A stretch of 64,000 bases of DNA from Siphonodentalium dalli (GCA_032622095.1 CP136064.1:258705863-258769862); one strand, 5' to 3'; positions 21,632 through 33,838 are shown, counted from the stretch's first letter. Notes: a model not told the origin generated them from the letters alone. A program made the numbers and translations.

Positions 21632-21715
21632 CGGTCGACTCGCATATATAAGAGAATGCATTGGCACATGGTTTTCGTAAAAAATTAGGAAACTCCCGCC
21701 ATGAAAGGGTTAATC
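21632..21715. mobile_element. Remnant of a palindrome-core element, copy H
   Basis: GGTCGACTCGCATATATAAG...GCATTGGCACA is the right half of a core hairpin. It continues into a right end reading CTCCCGCCATGAAAGGGTTAA, which resembles copy G (CTCCCGCCTTGAAAGGATTAA near 33832) but not copies A-F. This suggests a third terminus type. Confidence 0.6.
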
Positions 21716-23676
21716 TAATAGCTAACTGATATCTTTGGAAAATATAGACAAAAATTATGTTTTTATACTATAATGAGTTATCCCAACAACTCATCTCGGA
21801 TACTTTAAAACGGATATCTTAACGCAATTTTTCGAACAAATTATGACGCAGCTTCATCTGTCTGAATAAGCGCACAATATGCCTTTAACATTTGGTCGAG
21901 ATCAAATCGATTTGGCTTCAATTCAATTAAGCAACACACTGCTATAACACACGGACAGGTGTTTTATAGAAGGGTACACAACCAAGGCCGTTAGCATGCA
22001 CGCTCTTCACCGCGAGCAAGTAAATTGTTGGCACTATTCAGCTCGGCTTGTGTTTCAACTCTTGGTTTATATTTCTTGGCACAGTACGAAGATGCGGCTG
22101 CAAATAACACTGTTATGCTATGTGTGCATTGTTTCATAATCGGGCTTTGATTACAATTGCAGTTCTACGTCGATGTCAATCGAAGTCAGTGTTATATCGA
22201 CGGGTAGAGATAGCGTCGATAAACGTCGGGTGTGAAAAAACAAACTCGATCATATCGCACAATCTAATGGAGGAGCGGCATCGTGATTTTCGTGATGATG
22301 AACATCTGGCTCACATATATGTCCGATGATACACCGAAGAAGACAAATGAGTTGATGCAAAAAGAGCATATATCATATTTTAAGAGGGACGCTTTCGACG
22401 ACAAATAGTCAGACAAGAACAGATTAAGAACATATCGATTATTCAAAGAAAACTATACAATGGAAACATAACTATAGTGAATGTAAAGAATTTTGAAACC
22501 AGCATATATCATATTTTAACGTCTTCGATGACGACAAAGTCAGGCAAGAACAAATTATTTTTTCAGACTTTAAATTTCCAACTGTTTGAGGGGGTGAGAT
22601 ACCCCAAATCAACGCCCCTGCCTCCTTAACTCATACAGTGTTGGAATGTTAAATCGATGTTGTTACCAGAAATTATCGTTATGTTTCAGTTTCATTTTAG
22701 AGGTCATTGGTGAACTTTGAATAATTGAACAGGGACTAATTTAGACCATGTATTCTCGATCCAAGTTAGAAGAGTAACGGGATGGGACTCGGTCCAAAAG
22801 AGCATCAACCAAAAAAAGTGTCGTTGTTTTTAAAAATTGTCCTCTCTTTTTGACAAATTGGAATTGTACAGGAAGAGAATGTACAATATATCTGAAAATA
22901 GTTCAAGAATGAACCCAATGGTGAGATGAGTTATTCGATTAGTTTTCAACAAACAACACAGCCATTATTAATCAAAGTCTTCCTCATGATATGATAAAAC
23001 TATATTTCACAATACACATATATATCTTGGGAACAGACAATATTTTGTTTCTAGAATTCCTCAGGAAAAAATAATCTAAAAAATGTAAAATCAGTTTCTT
23101 TAGAAAATGTGTCTCATTCATTTACTTACGCGTAGAAAAAACAATCTGGGAAAATTACTTACTTTTACATCATCTTTTTCTCAAAATAAGAAAATCCTTT
23201 TTGGCAGTGGAATTACAAATTCTATAACAACATATAGTTTATGTTATGTTTAAGTATTGTGTTGGAGTGTCGTGGCCAATGACGGCCATCTTCTCGGCAA
23301 CCCTGTCAGAAAATTCAAATTATTTAACATGGCTGAATACGCTGTTTAAATAACTATTTAAACTTTATTGAATATATGCAACAGCAGTTTATTTCAGCGG
23401 ATGCATTAACATGTTCTATCTGGCTAGAAATGTGGCCTCATATCTACAATATTGAAGAAAAAAATATACAGAAAACGTCGATGATAAAAAAATCCCATTT
23501 CGCCCGATCTAATGACAAGCGACATCTTGAATTGATATCATAATTCACGTGATGATGAACACCTGGTTGCAGGCAACGTTTTACATAAGACTTCTGGGAA
23601 AGTCGGCACCTCGGTTATACACATTATAAAGTTCCAACCCCGATCAACGGCTATAATGTTGCTAGGATAAATCATG

Positions 23677-23790
23677 TTAAAGGGGCACAGTTAGCGATGT
23701 TTGTAGACAAATCACTGTAACAGTTTTGTACACGCGAAATTTCGTTATTGGGGAACTGTCCAAAATTAATATAAAAAGAATGCTTATCTA
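23677..23790 (+). mobile_element. TTAA/AGG-type element end
   Basis: TTAA-AGGGGCACAGTTAGCGATG begins here. The following 80 bp are homologous to 4733-4815 in inverse orientation. TTAAAGGGGCAC is a common terminus style of TTAA-targeting elements (Kolobok-like). The right end was not found. Confidence 0.5.
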
Positions 23791-23992
23791 TATCTTTTAA
23801 TTTTTTTTGCAATCATTTTATCCTATTTTTGAATGTCATTTTCGAGGTCATTGGCAAACTTAAAGAATTCATTCAACAAACGCAATTTGAGACATAAATA
23901 TCTAAATAATTCAATAACTGCTGCGCAGTTTATTGAAAGGGATGCAATCAATTTGTATCTTCCAAGTTGCAATCGTTTTGAGGAACCAAGAT

Positions 23993-24265
23993 GTCCGTTA
24001 ACCATTTCTATACTAAATACTCATTGACGAGTAGTTAATTTATATGAAATGTTCATATAATAAGTTCAATAAATGTGTTGAACTTATTATCAGAACATTA
24101 CCCACCAATGAATATGAATCATTTTTCTCTTCTATAATATTATCTGATTTTCTGTCTGTCGATGTTTTATTACCTGAACACCCTCCAAATGCATACTAAA
24201 CAGTTCCATTACGTGTATAGCTTGATGGGAGAATCCATTTAGTACAGAAAGTGTTAATGGAAGTC
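23993..24265 (+). mobile_element. Single-copy relative of the 68-bp satellite monomer, inside an inverted-repeat element
   Basis: TTAACCATTTCTATACTAAA...TCATTGACGAGTAGTTA...GAAATGTTC...ATAATAAGTTCAA corresponds to one monomer of the 57993-61009 satellite. It is followed by GTTGAACTTATTAT (hairpin partner) and then GGGAGAATCCATTTAGTACAG near the right end. The same downstream order (GTTGAACTTATTATC, then GGGAGAATCCATTTAGTATAG) follows the satellite at 61014-61180. So this is the unamplified version of the satellite-bearing element. Confidence 0.75.
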
Positions 24266-24508
24266 AGTTCAGAGAACCAGAGAGACCGATGAAAATAAAA
24301 CTCCCCATCTCGCGCGGTGTTCGCGTGGGGCGCCATCTTGAATTTATATCAGAGTCTACGTGATGACGAACACCTGGTCCTGGTTGCAGACAGCCTTTTT
24401 ACAACGATTTCTGAAAAAAGTGAGGATTGTATTCTTGAATACAATAACATGCTAACATATTATCTAGCACGAAGAAGACACGTGGGTACGTGGGTATATG
24501 TTTCCGTT

Positions 24509-24519
24509 GGGGGGGGGGG
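24509..24519. repeat. Poly(G) run
   Basis: A run of about 12 G just upstream of the 31-bp array. Confidence 0.8.
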
Positions 24520-24627
24520 GTGTTAAGTGCCCACCTAGAAATTTGCAACTGCACCCACTTAAACCAGATGTTAACTCCCGAGTCGCACCCCCTCCCAATT
24601 TTCGAACTGGTACTTAAGCTTATCAAC

Positions 24628-25144
24628 TGTTGGAAAATTCCAACCTGACACCTCCCTAACGTTGGAAGTTTCCAATCTCACACCACCCTAACGTTGGAAG
24701 TTTCCAAGGTGACACCCCCCTCCTGACGTTGAAAGTTTCCAATCTGACACCCCTAACTTTGGAAGTTTCCAATGTGATACCCGATAACTTTGGAAGTTTC
24801 CAATCTGATACTCCTAACATTGGAAATTTTTAATCTGACCCCCATATCTTTGGCAGTTTCCAATCTGACACCTCCCTAACGTTGGAAGTTTCCAAGCTGA
24901 CACCCCTAACTTGGAAGTTTCCAATCTCATACCCCCTAACTTTGGAAGTTTCCAATCTGATACTCCTAAGGTTGGAAATTTCCATTCTGACACCCCCTAA
25001 CTTTGGAAGTTTCCAATCTGACACCCCAGATGTTGGAAGTTGGAAGTTTCCAATCTGACACCCCTAACTTTGTAAGTTTCCAATCTGTTACCCCCTAATG
25101 TTGGAAATTTCCAATCTGACACTCCCTAACGTTGGAAGTTTCCG
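24628..25144. repeat. 31-bp tandem repeat, about 17 copies
   Basis: The unit is CTAACGTTGGAAGTTTCCAA followed by TCTGACACCCC, with frequent single-base changes and variable C runs. Each unit contains the small palindrome TTGGAAGTTTCCAA. The following 25145-25190 (CCAACTGATTTCCATTTCAA) matches the dispersed element at 40200-40530 in inverse orientation. Confidence 0.9.
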
Positions 25145-25540
25145 GCCAACTGATTTCCATTTCAATCCAAAATTTTGACCAGAAGTAAGCAAAAATGCGA
25201 CTGTTGGTCTAAAAAAATAAAAAATTCTCCCATGCACTAACAACTGATTCGAAATTCAAGCTATGAGAAAAATATCAACCTATTTTGGTGTGAAATTTCC
25301 AACTGATGTGATCTCAGGCATGAAATTTTGTTGAAAATTGTGACCACCCCACGTCGCATATCGCCACGCCCCTGACATACTTGACTCAGGGATGTCACTA
25401 GAAGTTCTTTCGTCGGAAGATATCCAAATTCGATTATCCAACTGCTCCCACCACGTTTGTTCAGACTAAATTCACAATTATGGGAAATTTCATTTGACGC
25501 GTCGGCATATAGGTTATAATTTAGCACGTCAAGCTCTCCA
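25145..25540 (+). repeat. Dispersed element flanking the 31-bp array
   Basis: It shares CCAACTGATTTCCATTTCA- and TCAAGCTCTCCAACTGTT-type blocks with the reverse complement of 40225-40400. Parts of 31060-31260 may be related. No coding content. Confidence 0.45.
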
Positions 25541-26649
25541 ACTGTTCTCAGACATATCTAACAACGTATTGGGTGAATTTCATACCCAACCTCGGCACCT
25601 ATTGGAGTGGTATATCCATCGGTGACATCATGATATTTAGATAAACCGCGGAGTGCATTTAGTCACCCCACACCCACGCTACGCACCAGACGCTTAACGA
25701 CGGTATACTGCATATAAGCACGTGTATACGTATACACAATGACTTTAGTTAATGAATATATTAGAGAATAAAACATTTTTAAAAAAATCAAAAAAATCAC
25801 AGACTGTTCTAGAAAAAGTAATTGTTGTCCCACGGTCGTTACAATAATACAAAATTATACACACCACAGCCCGGCAACATGTGGAAAGCATACATATCAA
25901 CTGATATGCCATATGATGAAATCGAGCATACTACATTTCAACATCATTATTCTCCATCTTGAAAAAATGCCAGAACGGTGAAAAAACTTTACATAACCAA
26001 TACCTCACGCAAACCAAAGAAGCATTGCACCGTTGGTTTATAAACGGCATGTCGGAATGCACACAATGTACATTGGCTCATCTTGAATAAATTCGAGAGG
26101 AATCGTAAATTTGCAAATAAATCATTCTATAACGACAGGCACGTCTCTATGCTCTTTGTGTGTTTTTCTGGTTTATAATGTCGAGGCACCAATTGAGGAA
26201 TAATTGCTGGTGCTGACGAATGGAAATATAATTTTATCTGGAATATAGTCATGCATGAGCCCAACACCCACAAATCCGGCTTTCTTTAAAGGACATGCAA
26301 CCCAGGATCCAGTTGAAGGATCTAAATGTATATATATACGAGACTGTTGTGGAGAACAAACATTGTAGGCAGTAACTTTAAACCAATAAAGGTATATTTT
26401 CCCAAATAATATAATTCACACATAACATGTTAGTGATGGCACAGTGTGACATGAATTAATGGAGGCAAGCATCTTATCGTTCGGGTGGTCGTATATATAA
26501 TGTAAATCACAATGTACTTTGGGAATGCATTGCGCTATTTAATGGGCTTATAGAGTCGTATATGTGTATTTGCATACATGATACGCGTGAAATTGTACAA
26601 AATAGGACAATAAAACCAACATAATTGTAAAATTCTACTTGAAAAGGGG
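25541..26649. other. No recognised feature
   Basis: About 1.1 kb of AT-rich sequence with no open frame, hairpin or repeat I can support. Confidence 0.4.
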
Positions 26650-27040
26650 TCGTGTAGAGTATAGTCGATATCCGGGGTACGATAAAGTCACTATCCGGCG
26701 AACGATACAGTCGCAATCCGGCGTTCGATACAGTTAGAATCCGGCGAACGATACAGTCGCAATCCGGCGTTCGATACAGTTAGAATTCGGCGTACGATAC
26801 AGTTATAATCCGGCGCCCGATACAGTCGGAATCCGGCGAACAATACAGTCGGAATTCGGCGTACGATACAGTCGGAATCCGGCGTACGATACAGTCGCAA
26901 TCCGGCGCACGATACAGTCGGAATCCGGAATACGATACAGTCGCAATCTGGCGCACGATATATACAGTCGGAATCCGGCGTACGATACAGTCGAAATCCG
27001 GCGTACGATACAGTCGAAATCTGGCGCACGGCTCCAAGCA
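26650..27040. repeat. 23-bp tandem repeat, about 16 copies
   Basis: The unit is AATCCGGCGTACGATACAGT plus CGG, with variants at the CGTACG centre (GTTCG, GAACG, GCACG, GCCCG). It has unusually high CpG density for the window. Because 23 is not a multiple of three the reverse frames cycle every 69 bp and stay open for 85-121 codons; these are not genes. Confidence 0.95.
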
Positions 27041-27414
27041 CGAGTCTAGAATCCAAGATATTCTAAAATGTATAGGGCGGTCTCAGACTTGTATAATTGT
27101 ACGGTGCCCGATAAACGACAAGGTCAATACACTTTTTTCGATATATTTTCTAAAGTTCTTGAGTTATTATTTCGTGATCCGTACGTCGAGATCTTGAGAT
27201 ATCATTTCTAGATCTCGAGACACTTAAGCCGAGATCTGGGAATATTATGTCGAGAGATTGACATTGCCGTACACCAGACACCGTAGCACAAACTGCACGT
27301 CAAAGTTCAGCCGCCTGGTACGCTGGCCTGACCACCAAATCAACGTACCCTGGTATCCCGGTCAACGTTCTTAGAGATGTTGGGTGCCCATGCAAATGAA
27401 CGATCGGGTACCAT
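27041..27414. other. No recognised gene; clustered GAGATCT-like motifs
   Basis: CGAGATCTTGAGATATC, GATCTCGAGACACTT and CGAGATCTGGGA occur at 27187-27240, a short imperfect repeat. Nothing else is supported. Confidence 0.4.
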
Positions 27415-28525
27415 GGTAAACATTTGGAGTGTATTCAAATCGACGACGTGGAGATCCATGGTAACCTCCTTGGTAAGCGATTGGAGTGAATTCAAATCAA
27501 CGACTTGCAGATCCATGGTATAACCTCCTTGGTAAGCGATTCGGGTGAATTCAAATCAACGACTTGGGGATCAATGGTAACCTCCATGGTAAGCGATTGG
27601 AGAGTAATCAAATCAACGACTTGGAGATCCATGGTATAACCTCCTTGGTAAGCGATTCGGGTGAATTCAAATCAACGACTTGGGGATCAATGGTAACATC
27701 CATGGTAAGCGATTGGAGAGTAATCAAATCAACGACTTGGAGATCCATGGTATAACCTCATTGGTAAGCGATTGGAGAGTAATCAAATCAACGACTTGCA
27801 GATCCATGGTATAACCTCCTTGGTAAGCGATTCGGGTGAATTCAAATCAACGACTTGGGGATCAATGGTAACCTCCATGGTAAGCGATTGGAGAGTAATC
27901 AAATCAACGACTTGGAGATCCATGGTATAACCTCCTTGGTAAGCGATTCGGATGAATTCAAATCAACGACTTGGGGATCAATGGTAACCTCCATGGTAAG
28001 CGATTTGAGAGTAATCAAATCAACGACTTGGAGATCCATGGTATAACCTCCTTGGTAAGCGATTGGGGAATAATCAAATCAACCACTTGCAGATCCATGG
28101 TAACATCCATGGTAAGCGATTGGAGAGTAATCAAATCAACGACTTGGAGATCCATGGTATAACCTCCTTGGTAAGCGATTGGGGTGAATTCAAATCAACG
28201 ACTTGGGGATCAATGGTAACATCCATGGTAAGCGATTGGAGAGTATTCAAATCAACGACTTGGAGATCCATGGTATAACCTCCTTGGTAAGCGATTTGGG
28301 GAATAATCAAATCAACCACTTGCAGATCAATGGTAACCTCCATGGTAAGCGATTGGAGAGTAATCAAATCAACGACTTGGAGATCCATGGTAACCTCCTT
28401 GGTAAGCGATTGGGGAATAATCAAATCAACCACTTACAGATCCATGGTATCATCCATGGTAAGCGATTGGAGAGTAATCAAATCAACGACTTGGACATCC
28501 GTGGCAACCTCCGCGGTAAACATTT
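27415..28525. repeat. 58-bp tandem repeat, about 19 copies, dimeric higher-order structure
   Basis: The monomer is ATCAACGACTTGGAGATCCA then TGGTAACCTCCATGGTAAGC and GATTGGAGAGTAATCAA. Two monomer types alternate (GGGTGAATTC with GGGGATCAATGG; GAGAGTAATC with GGAGATCCATGG), giving a 116-bp dimer. Open frames at 27564, 27855 and 27971 repeat at 291 and 116 bp. The 63-109-codon frames are translations of the array. Confidence 0.95.
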
Positions 28526-29549
28526 TTTTTAGATCTTGGGTACCCAAAAATCAACAATTGGGAGCCCCACGGCACCTTGATTAAGGTTTTTTGGTATATT
28601 TGATACTCAATGTGAGAAAACCTCATATTTATTTAAGACTTTGGTTTGTTTAGCATTATTCTGAGACACCGAACTGTCCATTTAATTTGAAAATGTGCTA
28701 GATCAAGCCAGAATTAATTTTAACCTATCAAAACTAACTAAACTAAATAAAAAGTGTTAGATTGAATTACGAAAATATACGTCCTGGCAGTGGTTAGACC
28801 AACGAAGCAAGTGGAATGAACTCTGCATGGCAGTTCGATGGTATATATTGCAAGCAACAACGCAACGCCTACAGCTTCCGCACTGATTCATATTAGATGA
28901 CTGCATGTTGTGGAATTCGAGCATATAATTTTCTCTGACACGGCCGCATTTGCCTGGCCACGATTAATCTCTCACGTACCATGTGATAGTGAGATAGTGA
29001 GATATCAGCGATTGCAATGTTACCATGACATTTAGAGATATTTATGTTGGGAGCACCAGCACCAACCATTGCATAAAAGCTATATATAGGGTAGCTATAC
29101 CATGCGTAATAAACGAATATATTTATTATACGGATGCGAGTACATGAGTAAACTTCACAAGAGGGTGACTGTATATTTTTCGTCACATGACTGTTGCTCG
29201 GTGTACCATGCACATGCAATCTACAAAATCGTTCACCAGGATACCCCGAATTTCCAACATCGTTCATGCGGGTACCAGAGATCTCCATAACGCTGGTCAT
29301 GGTTCCGTGGATCTCTGCAAACTTTAAGGACATCAAAGCATGATGGAGCGCAAAATTCGTTGATTATATGTATAGGATTATAGGATACTCAGGATCTCAC
29401 AAAATATGATCAGAGTTATCCGGGTTTACAAACAAATCTTGATTATTGTCCCCCTCTGCACGTCTCATTTCTCCATATCACGAAAATGCATATCACTCTG
29501 AAAACGAATCGCACGAGGTTCTCATTTTGCATGGGTGTCTCCATGGCCA
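28526..29549. other. No recognised feature
   Basis: A 147-codon reverse frame (28893-29336) has no recognised domain, and I regard it as fortuitous. The rest is featureless. Confidence 0.35.
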
Positions 29550-29554
29550 TGGAT

Positions 29555-30105
29555 CTACGTCACCAATCAAGTATATAACCCAAAAGCGGGACCTACGTCA
29601 CAAATCAAGTATCTAACCCAAAGCGGAACCTACGTCATCAATCAAGTCTCTAACCCAAAGCGGAACCAACGTCACCAATCAAGTCTCTAACCCAAAGCGG
29701 AACCTACGTCACCAATCAAATCTCTAACCCAAAGCGGAACCAACGTCACCAATCAAGTCTCTAACCCAAAGCAGAACCAACTTCACCAATCAAGTGTCTA
29801 ACCCAAAGCAGAACCCACGTCACCAATCGAGTCTCTAACCCAAAGCGGAACCTACGTCACCAATCAAGTCTCTAACCCAAAGCGGGACCTACGTCACAAT
29901 AAAGTCTCTAACCCAAAGCGGAACCTACGTCACCAATCAAGTCTCTAACCCAAAGCGGGACCTACGTCACCAATCAAGTCTCTAACCCAAAGCAGAACTT
30001 ACATCACCAATCAAGTCTCTAACCCAAAGCGGAACCTACGTCACCAATCAAGTCTCTAACCCAAAGCGGAACCTACGTCCTCAATCAAGTCTCTAACCAA
30101 ATCGG
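29555..30105. repeat. 37-bp tandem repeat, about 15 copies
   Basis: The unit is AACCCAAAGCGGAACCTACG followed by TCACCAATCAAGTCTCT. The spacing of AAAGCGG is 37 bp (29657, 29694). It contains an ACGTCA core in most copies. Confidence 0.95.
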
Positions 30106-30575
30106 TTCTGACGAGATCATTCACAAATCACATTCAAAAATCAGTAATCGTTAAAAATTATATTTATAACTGATATTTACAATAAAAATGAGTATCGATT
30201 GTACCCCGACTTTGAACATCAAACACACTTCAACCATTTGCTATCGATGTTCGTCAAATGCAGTAAATGAAAATAACTCATGTAACAAATATCTAGTTCA
30301 TCCATGCGCTGTATGAGTTCCAGATAGCAGCTATCCGAACGTCTGAAACGACGCTTATATAGATTACATTAGCGTCGAATAGGTTCCTGGGATGTAACTC
30401 GATTAAAGTAGATCCATCTTTTCCCGGTACATTTTCCAACAATAAAATGTTTTACAAAACTTATTTTCAAGGTACATTTTCTGTCCCGGTTCGTGAAAAA
30501 AAAATCGAAATATATTTCCGAGTGACAAAAGCTTTTGTTTACGGCGCGTCCACGTGTACCTGCACTAATATATCT

Positions 30576-30618
30576 GCAAGAAAATATCAGGTACAATTGT
30601 ACCCTGATATTTTCTTGC
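30576..30618. repeat. 43-bp near-perfect palindrome
   Basis: GCAAGAAAATATCAGG, then TACAATTGTA, then CCCTGATATTTTCTTGC. The arms match exactly apart from one extra C. It has microRNA-precursor size but almost no loop. No flanking element ends were found. Confidence 0.7.
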
Positions 30619-32149
30619 TGCAAAGATTACGTCCGCGAGAACGCGGTGGTTTTGTTGGCGTCGATTGAGCTCAATCAGAACTGTCGTGCTGGTTCAAGTG
30701 AATTGCGTCCGGTAAACAACCTATAGGATCCTATAGTCCATACTGGCAATTCATAACGTTAGGAAATTTCTGACTGTTGGCATGAATTACCGCAGACAGG
30801 CGGGTGAGACACCAACCGACCTGTAGCCACTCTCATGCACAAAGACCTTCTATATAATGAGAGAGTGGTCACGTTATTTGGAAATAGGTACACGCCTATG
30901 TTATATAATCATAGTACATGCATATGTGGGGTAACAATAGTCATTATGGTTTTGTGGGAAATCGGATGATCCCATCCCCATGAAGTTTTCTAGAATTGTG
31001 GATTTGGCTTGGTTCGTTGGATTACATATTGTGTATGTTACGTTACGAAACATACTGGGTGCATGTGGGGACATGCCCCCCCCCCAAATATGGTCAAAGT
31101 TTTCACAAGTTGGAAATGTCATACCTGACACAATATTAGTTGAAATTGTTCTGGTAGTCTGATTTTCTAACCAGTAGTGTATGTGGAATTTGTTATTTTA
31201 GATCGACATTTGCATTTCTTCCTACCTTTGGTCAAAATATTGGTTTGATATTTCCTCTATGTCCCTCCCTACCCGGTGTCCAGTCAAAAATTAAGTTAAA
31301 AAAAAGTCACGTGAGCTACCAAAGGCGAGGGGAGGGGTGCAAATTGATTTATGTGATCTTGGGAGTTTGGCCTGGTTCAAGGGGCGGGGTGAAGTTGGAA
31401 ATCCGATATGTACATCTCCGTCAACGGAAACCCTCTATAGATATACGTCCCTACACACATATCCATATAATTCTTCAGCGATTCTGTCAACCCATCTGAA
31501 ATGGAATTACGAAGTCAGTTGTGGAAACAGGCGATAATATTGATTGATCACAACTGGAGTGCGTGGACGGTTACCAGTGTATATCTTAGAGATTATTTAA
31601 CGGATACCGATGACCACCAATCGATGTGAACATGCACATATCACCCACATGCGACAACATACCAGTGCACTGCCTCCATCGGAAATTTTCCTGTATTTTT
31701 TTTTCATTGGTGTCAGCCCTTTCCTACAACCCACTTTTGGATGCTGTAATTCCGATGAAGAGCGTTTGTAGGGTTTGTGAGTTTGTAAGTAGATTACTAT
31801 CTGCCCATGCACAGTAGCTGTTTGCCTACGGTGCACGGGGTGGATACCACCACAGCAAGAAGCAAAGCCCCCATTTCAGGTCTCTCTATCTGAATCAGAG
31901 TTATTGTTTTTTTTAACTCGTTAATGTATCCATACATCGGTGGGAAGATGCACCCTTTTAATTTATTTGTAATTTGGCAGCGGACTGATATAATGGTGAT
32001 ACGAGTCTTGACATTTCTCATCAGGATTTGTCGTGAATCGGATAGCAAGAGAAACAAACAGCTATCGACTCAAGAGTATTTACTCTGTAAGGCAGCAGCA
32101 AATTAATGTCTGGTTTACGCAGCCCTCTTACAACTTATCCCTCAATACT
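30619..32149. other. No recognised gene
   Basis: Contains a C run (31077-31085) and short frames on both strands without domains. 31060-31260 may contain diverged pieces of the dispersed element seen at 25145 and 40200. Confidence 0.3.
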
Positions 32150-32393
32150 GAAAAAAAAAACTTTTTATACGAGAGAGAGATCTAATTTATTTACGTGACA
32201 GGTGTATGCATAATACAAAATAATGAGAACAATACAATAAATACCCGGCCTATAAGGCCTATATGTCACGCGTATTATGCTATTTTCGCATACGGATAAG
32301 GAATCTTTTTCGTATCGATTCCTGCAAAATAAAATTAAAACATACATTCTGATTTGTTGTATATATGTGTTAACCGTTACTATAGCAAGCATT

Positions 32394-32756
32394 TTAGTAT
32401 CTATACAACAAGTTCTTTCTTGTCTTGAAAGCGTCGGAGATGTATTCATATATTTGTAGTGGGTAATATATTTGTTCAATTAGTGCTTCATCAAACTTTC
32501 CTTCGGATACCAATTCAGAAATTCTATCAGGTAGAGATTTTAAGAGGGATACTCTGAGATCACGATAATAAGGGCAATGCGAGAGGAAGTGAGTCTCATC
32601 TTCGATATCTTTCAAGCTACATCTATAACACAAATGCGATTGGTTTGTGTTCGCGCTGGTTGAAAAGCCAACGAAAAACCCATCAGACGTTTTCATCCGA
32701 TCAGATTTCTGACTGCTTTTCAAATAAATTGTGGTGCTTGCTAAGCTATTTGTCAA
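32394..32756 (-). pseudogene. 3' fragment of a non-LTR retrotransposon reverse-transcriptase ORF
   Basis: The 120-residue frame ends at a stop and has the typical tail of LINE ORF2 proteins: a zinc-knuckle-like C-x2-C-x9-H-x4-C (C43, C46, H56, C61) in the context LKDIEDETHFLSHCPYYRDL, then a helical segment ending YEYISDAFKTRKNLL. Comparable CxxC...EDExHFL..C..Y tails are common in animal LINE polyproteins. Only the C-terminal end survives, with no catalytic reverse-transcriptase or endonuclease motifs in the window. Its upstream edge runs into a 47-bp tandem array, so it is truncated. The clade is not determined. Confidence 0.65.
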
Positions 32757-33262
32757 TTGTTCTGGCGTGTGTGATGCGTGTGTGGTGCTAAGCTATTTGT
32801 CAATTGTTCTGGCGTGTGTGATGCGTGTGTGGTGCTAAGCTATTTGTCAATTGTTCTTGCGTGTGTGGTGCAAAGCTATTTTCAATTGTTCTGGCGTGTG
32901 TGGTGCTAAGATATTTGTCAATTGTTCTGGCGTGTGTGATGCGTGTGTGGTGCTAAGATATTTGTCAATTTGTTCTGGCGTGCGTGATGCGTGTGTGGTG
33001 CTAAGATATTTGACAATTGTTCTGGCGTGTGTGATGCGTGTGTGGTGCTAAACTATTTGTCAATTGTTCTGGCGTGTGTGATGCGTGTGTGGTGTTAAGC
33101 GATCTTCAATTGTTCTGGCGTGTGTGATGCTAAGCTATTTGTCAATTGTTCTGGCGTGTGTGATGCGTGTGTGATGCGTGTGTGGTGCTAAGCTATTTTC
33201 AATTGTTCTGGCGTGTGTGATGCGTGTGTGGTTCTAATCTATTTGTCAATTGTTCTGACGGT
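32730..33262. repeat. 47-bp tandem repeat, about 11 copies, seeded at the LINE fragment edge
   Basis: The unit is TGTTCTGGCGTGTGTGATGC then GTGTGTGGTGCTAAGCTATT and TGTCAAT. TCTGGCG recurs at 32761 and 32808. Some copies lack the GATGCGTGTGTG part. The first partial unit (GTGGTGCTTGCTAAGC...) overlaps the start of the LINE-derived frame. Confidence 0.9.
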
Positions 33263-33283
33263 GGTGCATAATTTTTAATTTTT

Positions 33284-33395
33284 ATTTATTTCCCCTCCCA
33301 TAGCTACTTTTTTCCAACCCAAATTTTCGTAAACCAGACTATTTTATTGTTATGGCCTAAGTTCATTATATCAAATTGACTACTGAAAAAAGAAT
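33284..33395 (+). repeat. Flanking direct repeat, left copy
   Basis: CCAACCCAAATTTTCGTAAA...GGCCTAAGTTCATTATAT is repeated at 34029-34136 with few differences, about 745 bp away in the same orientation. Confidence 0.8.
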
Positions 33396-33700
33396 ATGTT
33401 TTATAATTGTTAAAAAATGTAAGAAAAAATTATAAAAAGTTGTTAAAGAATGTAAGAAATCATGATAAATAAAATGATAAACATTGTTAAAGAATGTAAG
33501 AACAAATGATAAATCAAATGATAAAATTGTTAAAGAATGTAAGAACAAATGATAAAAATGACAAAATTGTTGAAGAATGTAAGAAATAATTAAGACAAAA
33601 TGATAAAAATTATTATAGAATGTAAGAAAAAATTCTAAAAATTATTTTTAAAAATGATAACAAATGTAAGAACGTAAGAAAAATTGATAAAAAAAATATA
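33396..33700. repeat. Expanded AT-rich spacer repeat (TTGTTAAAGAATGTAAGAA family)
   Basis: TTGTTAAAGAATGTAAGAA followed by AAATGATAAA-like sequence recurs about eight to ten times. The same motif occurs once or twice in the spacer of palindrome-core elements (for example 1577-1600). Here the spacer appears to have expanded in tandem. Confidence 0.8.
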
Positions 33701-33707
33701 ACATATT

Positions 33708-33838
33708 GTTAGGCCATTGCATTTTCTGATATATGCGAGGCGACCTAAGGTCGACTCCCATATATAAGAGAATGCATTGGCATAGGGACTTCAATGTTGC
33801 GCCAGCGTACCTCCCGCCTTGAAAGGATTAAAGTATGA
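33708..33838 (+). mobile_element. Palindrome-core element remnant, copy G
   Basis: One degenerate core hairpin (CCATTGCATTTTCTGATATA ... AAGAGAATGCATTGG) followed by CATAGGGAC and an end reading CCTCCCGCCTTGAAAGGATTAA. The right part resembles copy H at 21632-21715 and differs from copies A-F. Confidence 0.7.

Larger units (their letters stand above)
22246..24422 (+). repeat. Three dispersed copies of a short repeat (CGTGATGATGAACA family)
   Basis: Copies lie at about 22246-22320, 23496-23610 and 24298-24422, sharing CGTGATGATGAACAYCTGG and, in two of them, CGCCATCTTGAATT-like sequence. A second shared block (TCATTTTMGAGGTCATTGG) occurs at about 22694 and 23837. Between 22365-22435 and 22503-22555 there is another local duplication (ATATCATATTTTAA ... 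GACAAGAACA). The region looks like an old, partly duplicated set of transposon pieces. No gene is supported in 21716-24420. Confidence 0.5.

Noticed and set aside
26691-27056. 121-codon reverse frame rich in RLYR/IVRRIP repeats
   Set aside because: It is the three-frame translation of a 23-bp tandem repeat.
27564-28532. Series of 63-109-codon frames resembling a repeat protein
   Set aside because: Direct translation of the 58-bp array; frames shift with unit length changes.
28893-29336. 147-codon reverse frame
   Set aside because: No domain, signal peptide, splice signals or start context; composition fits chance in this region.
29555-30105. Possible CRISPR array (37-bp repeats)
   Set aside because: Repeats are directly adjacent without unique spacers; it is a eukaryotic minisatellite.
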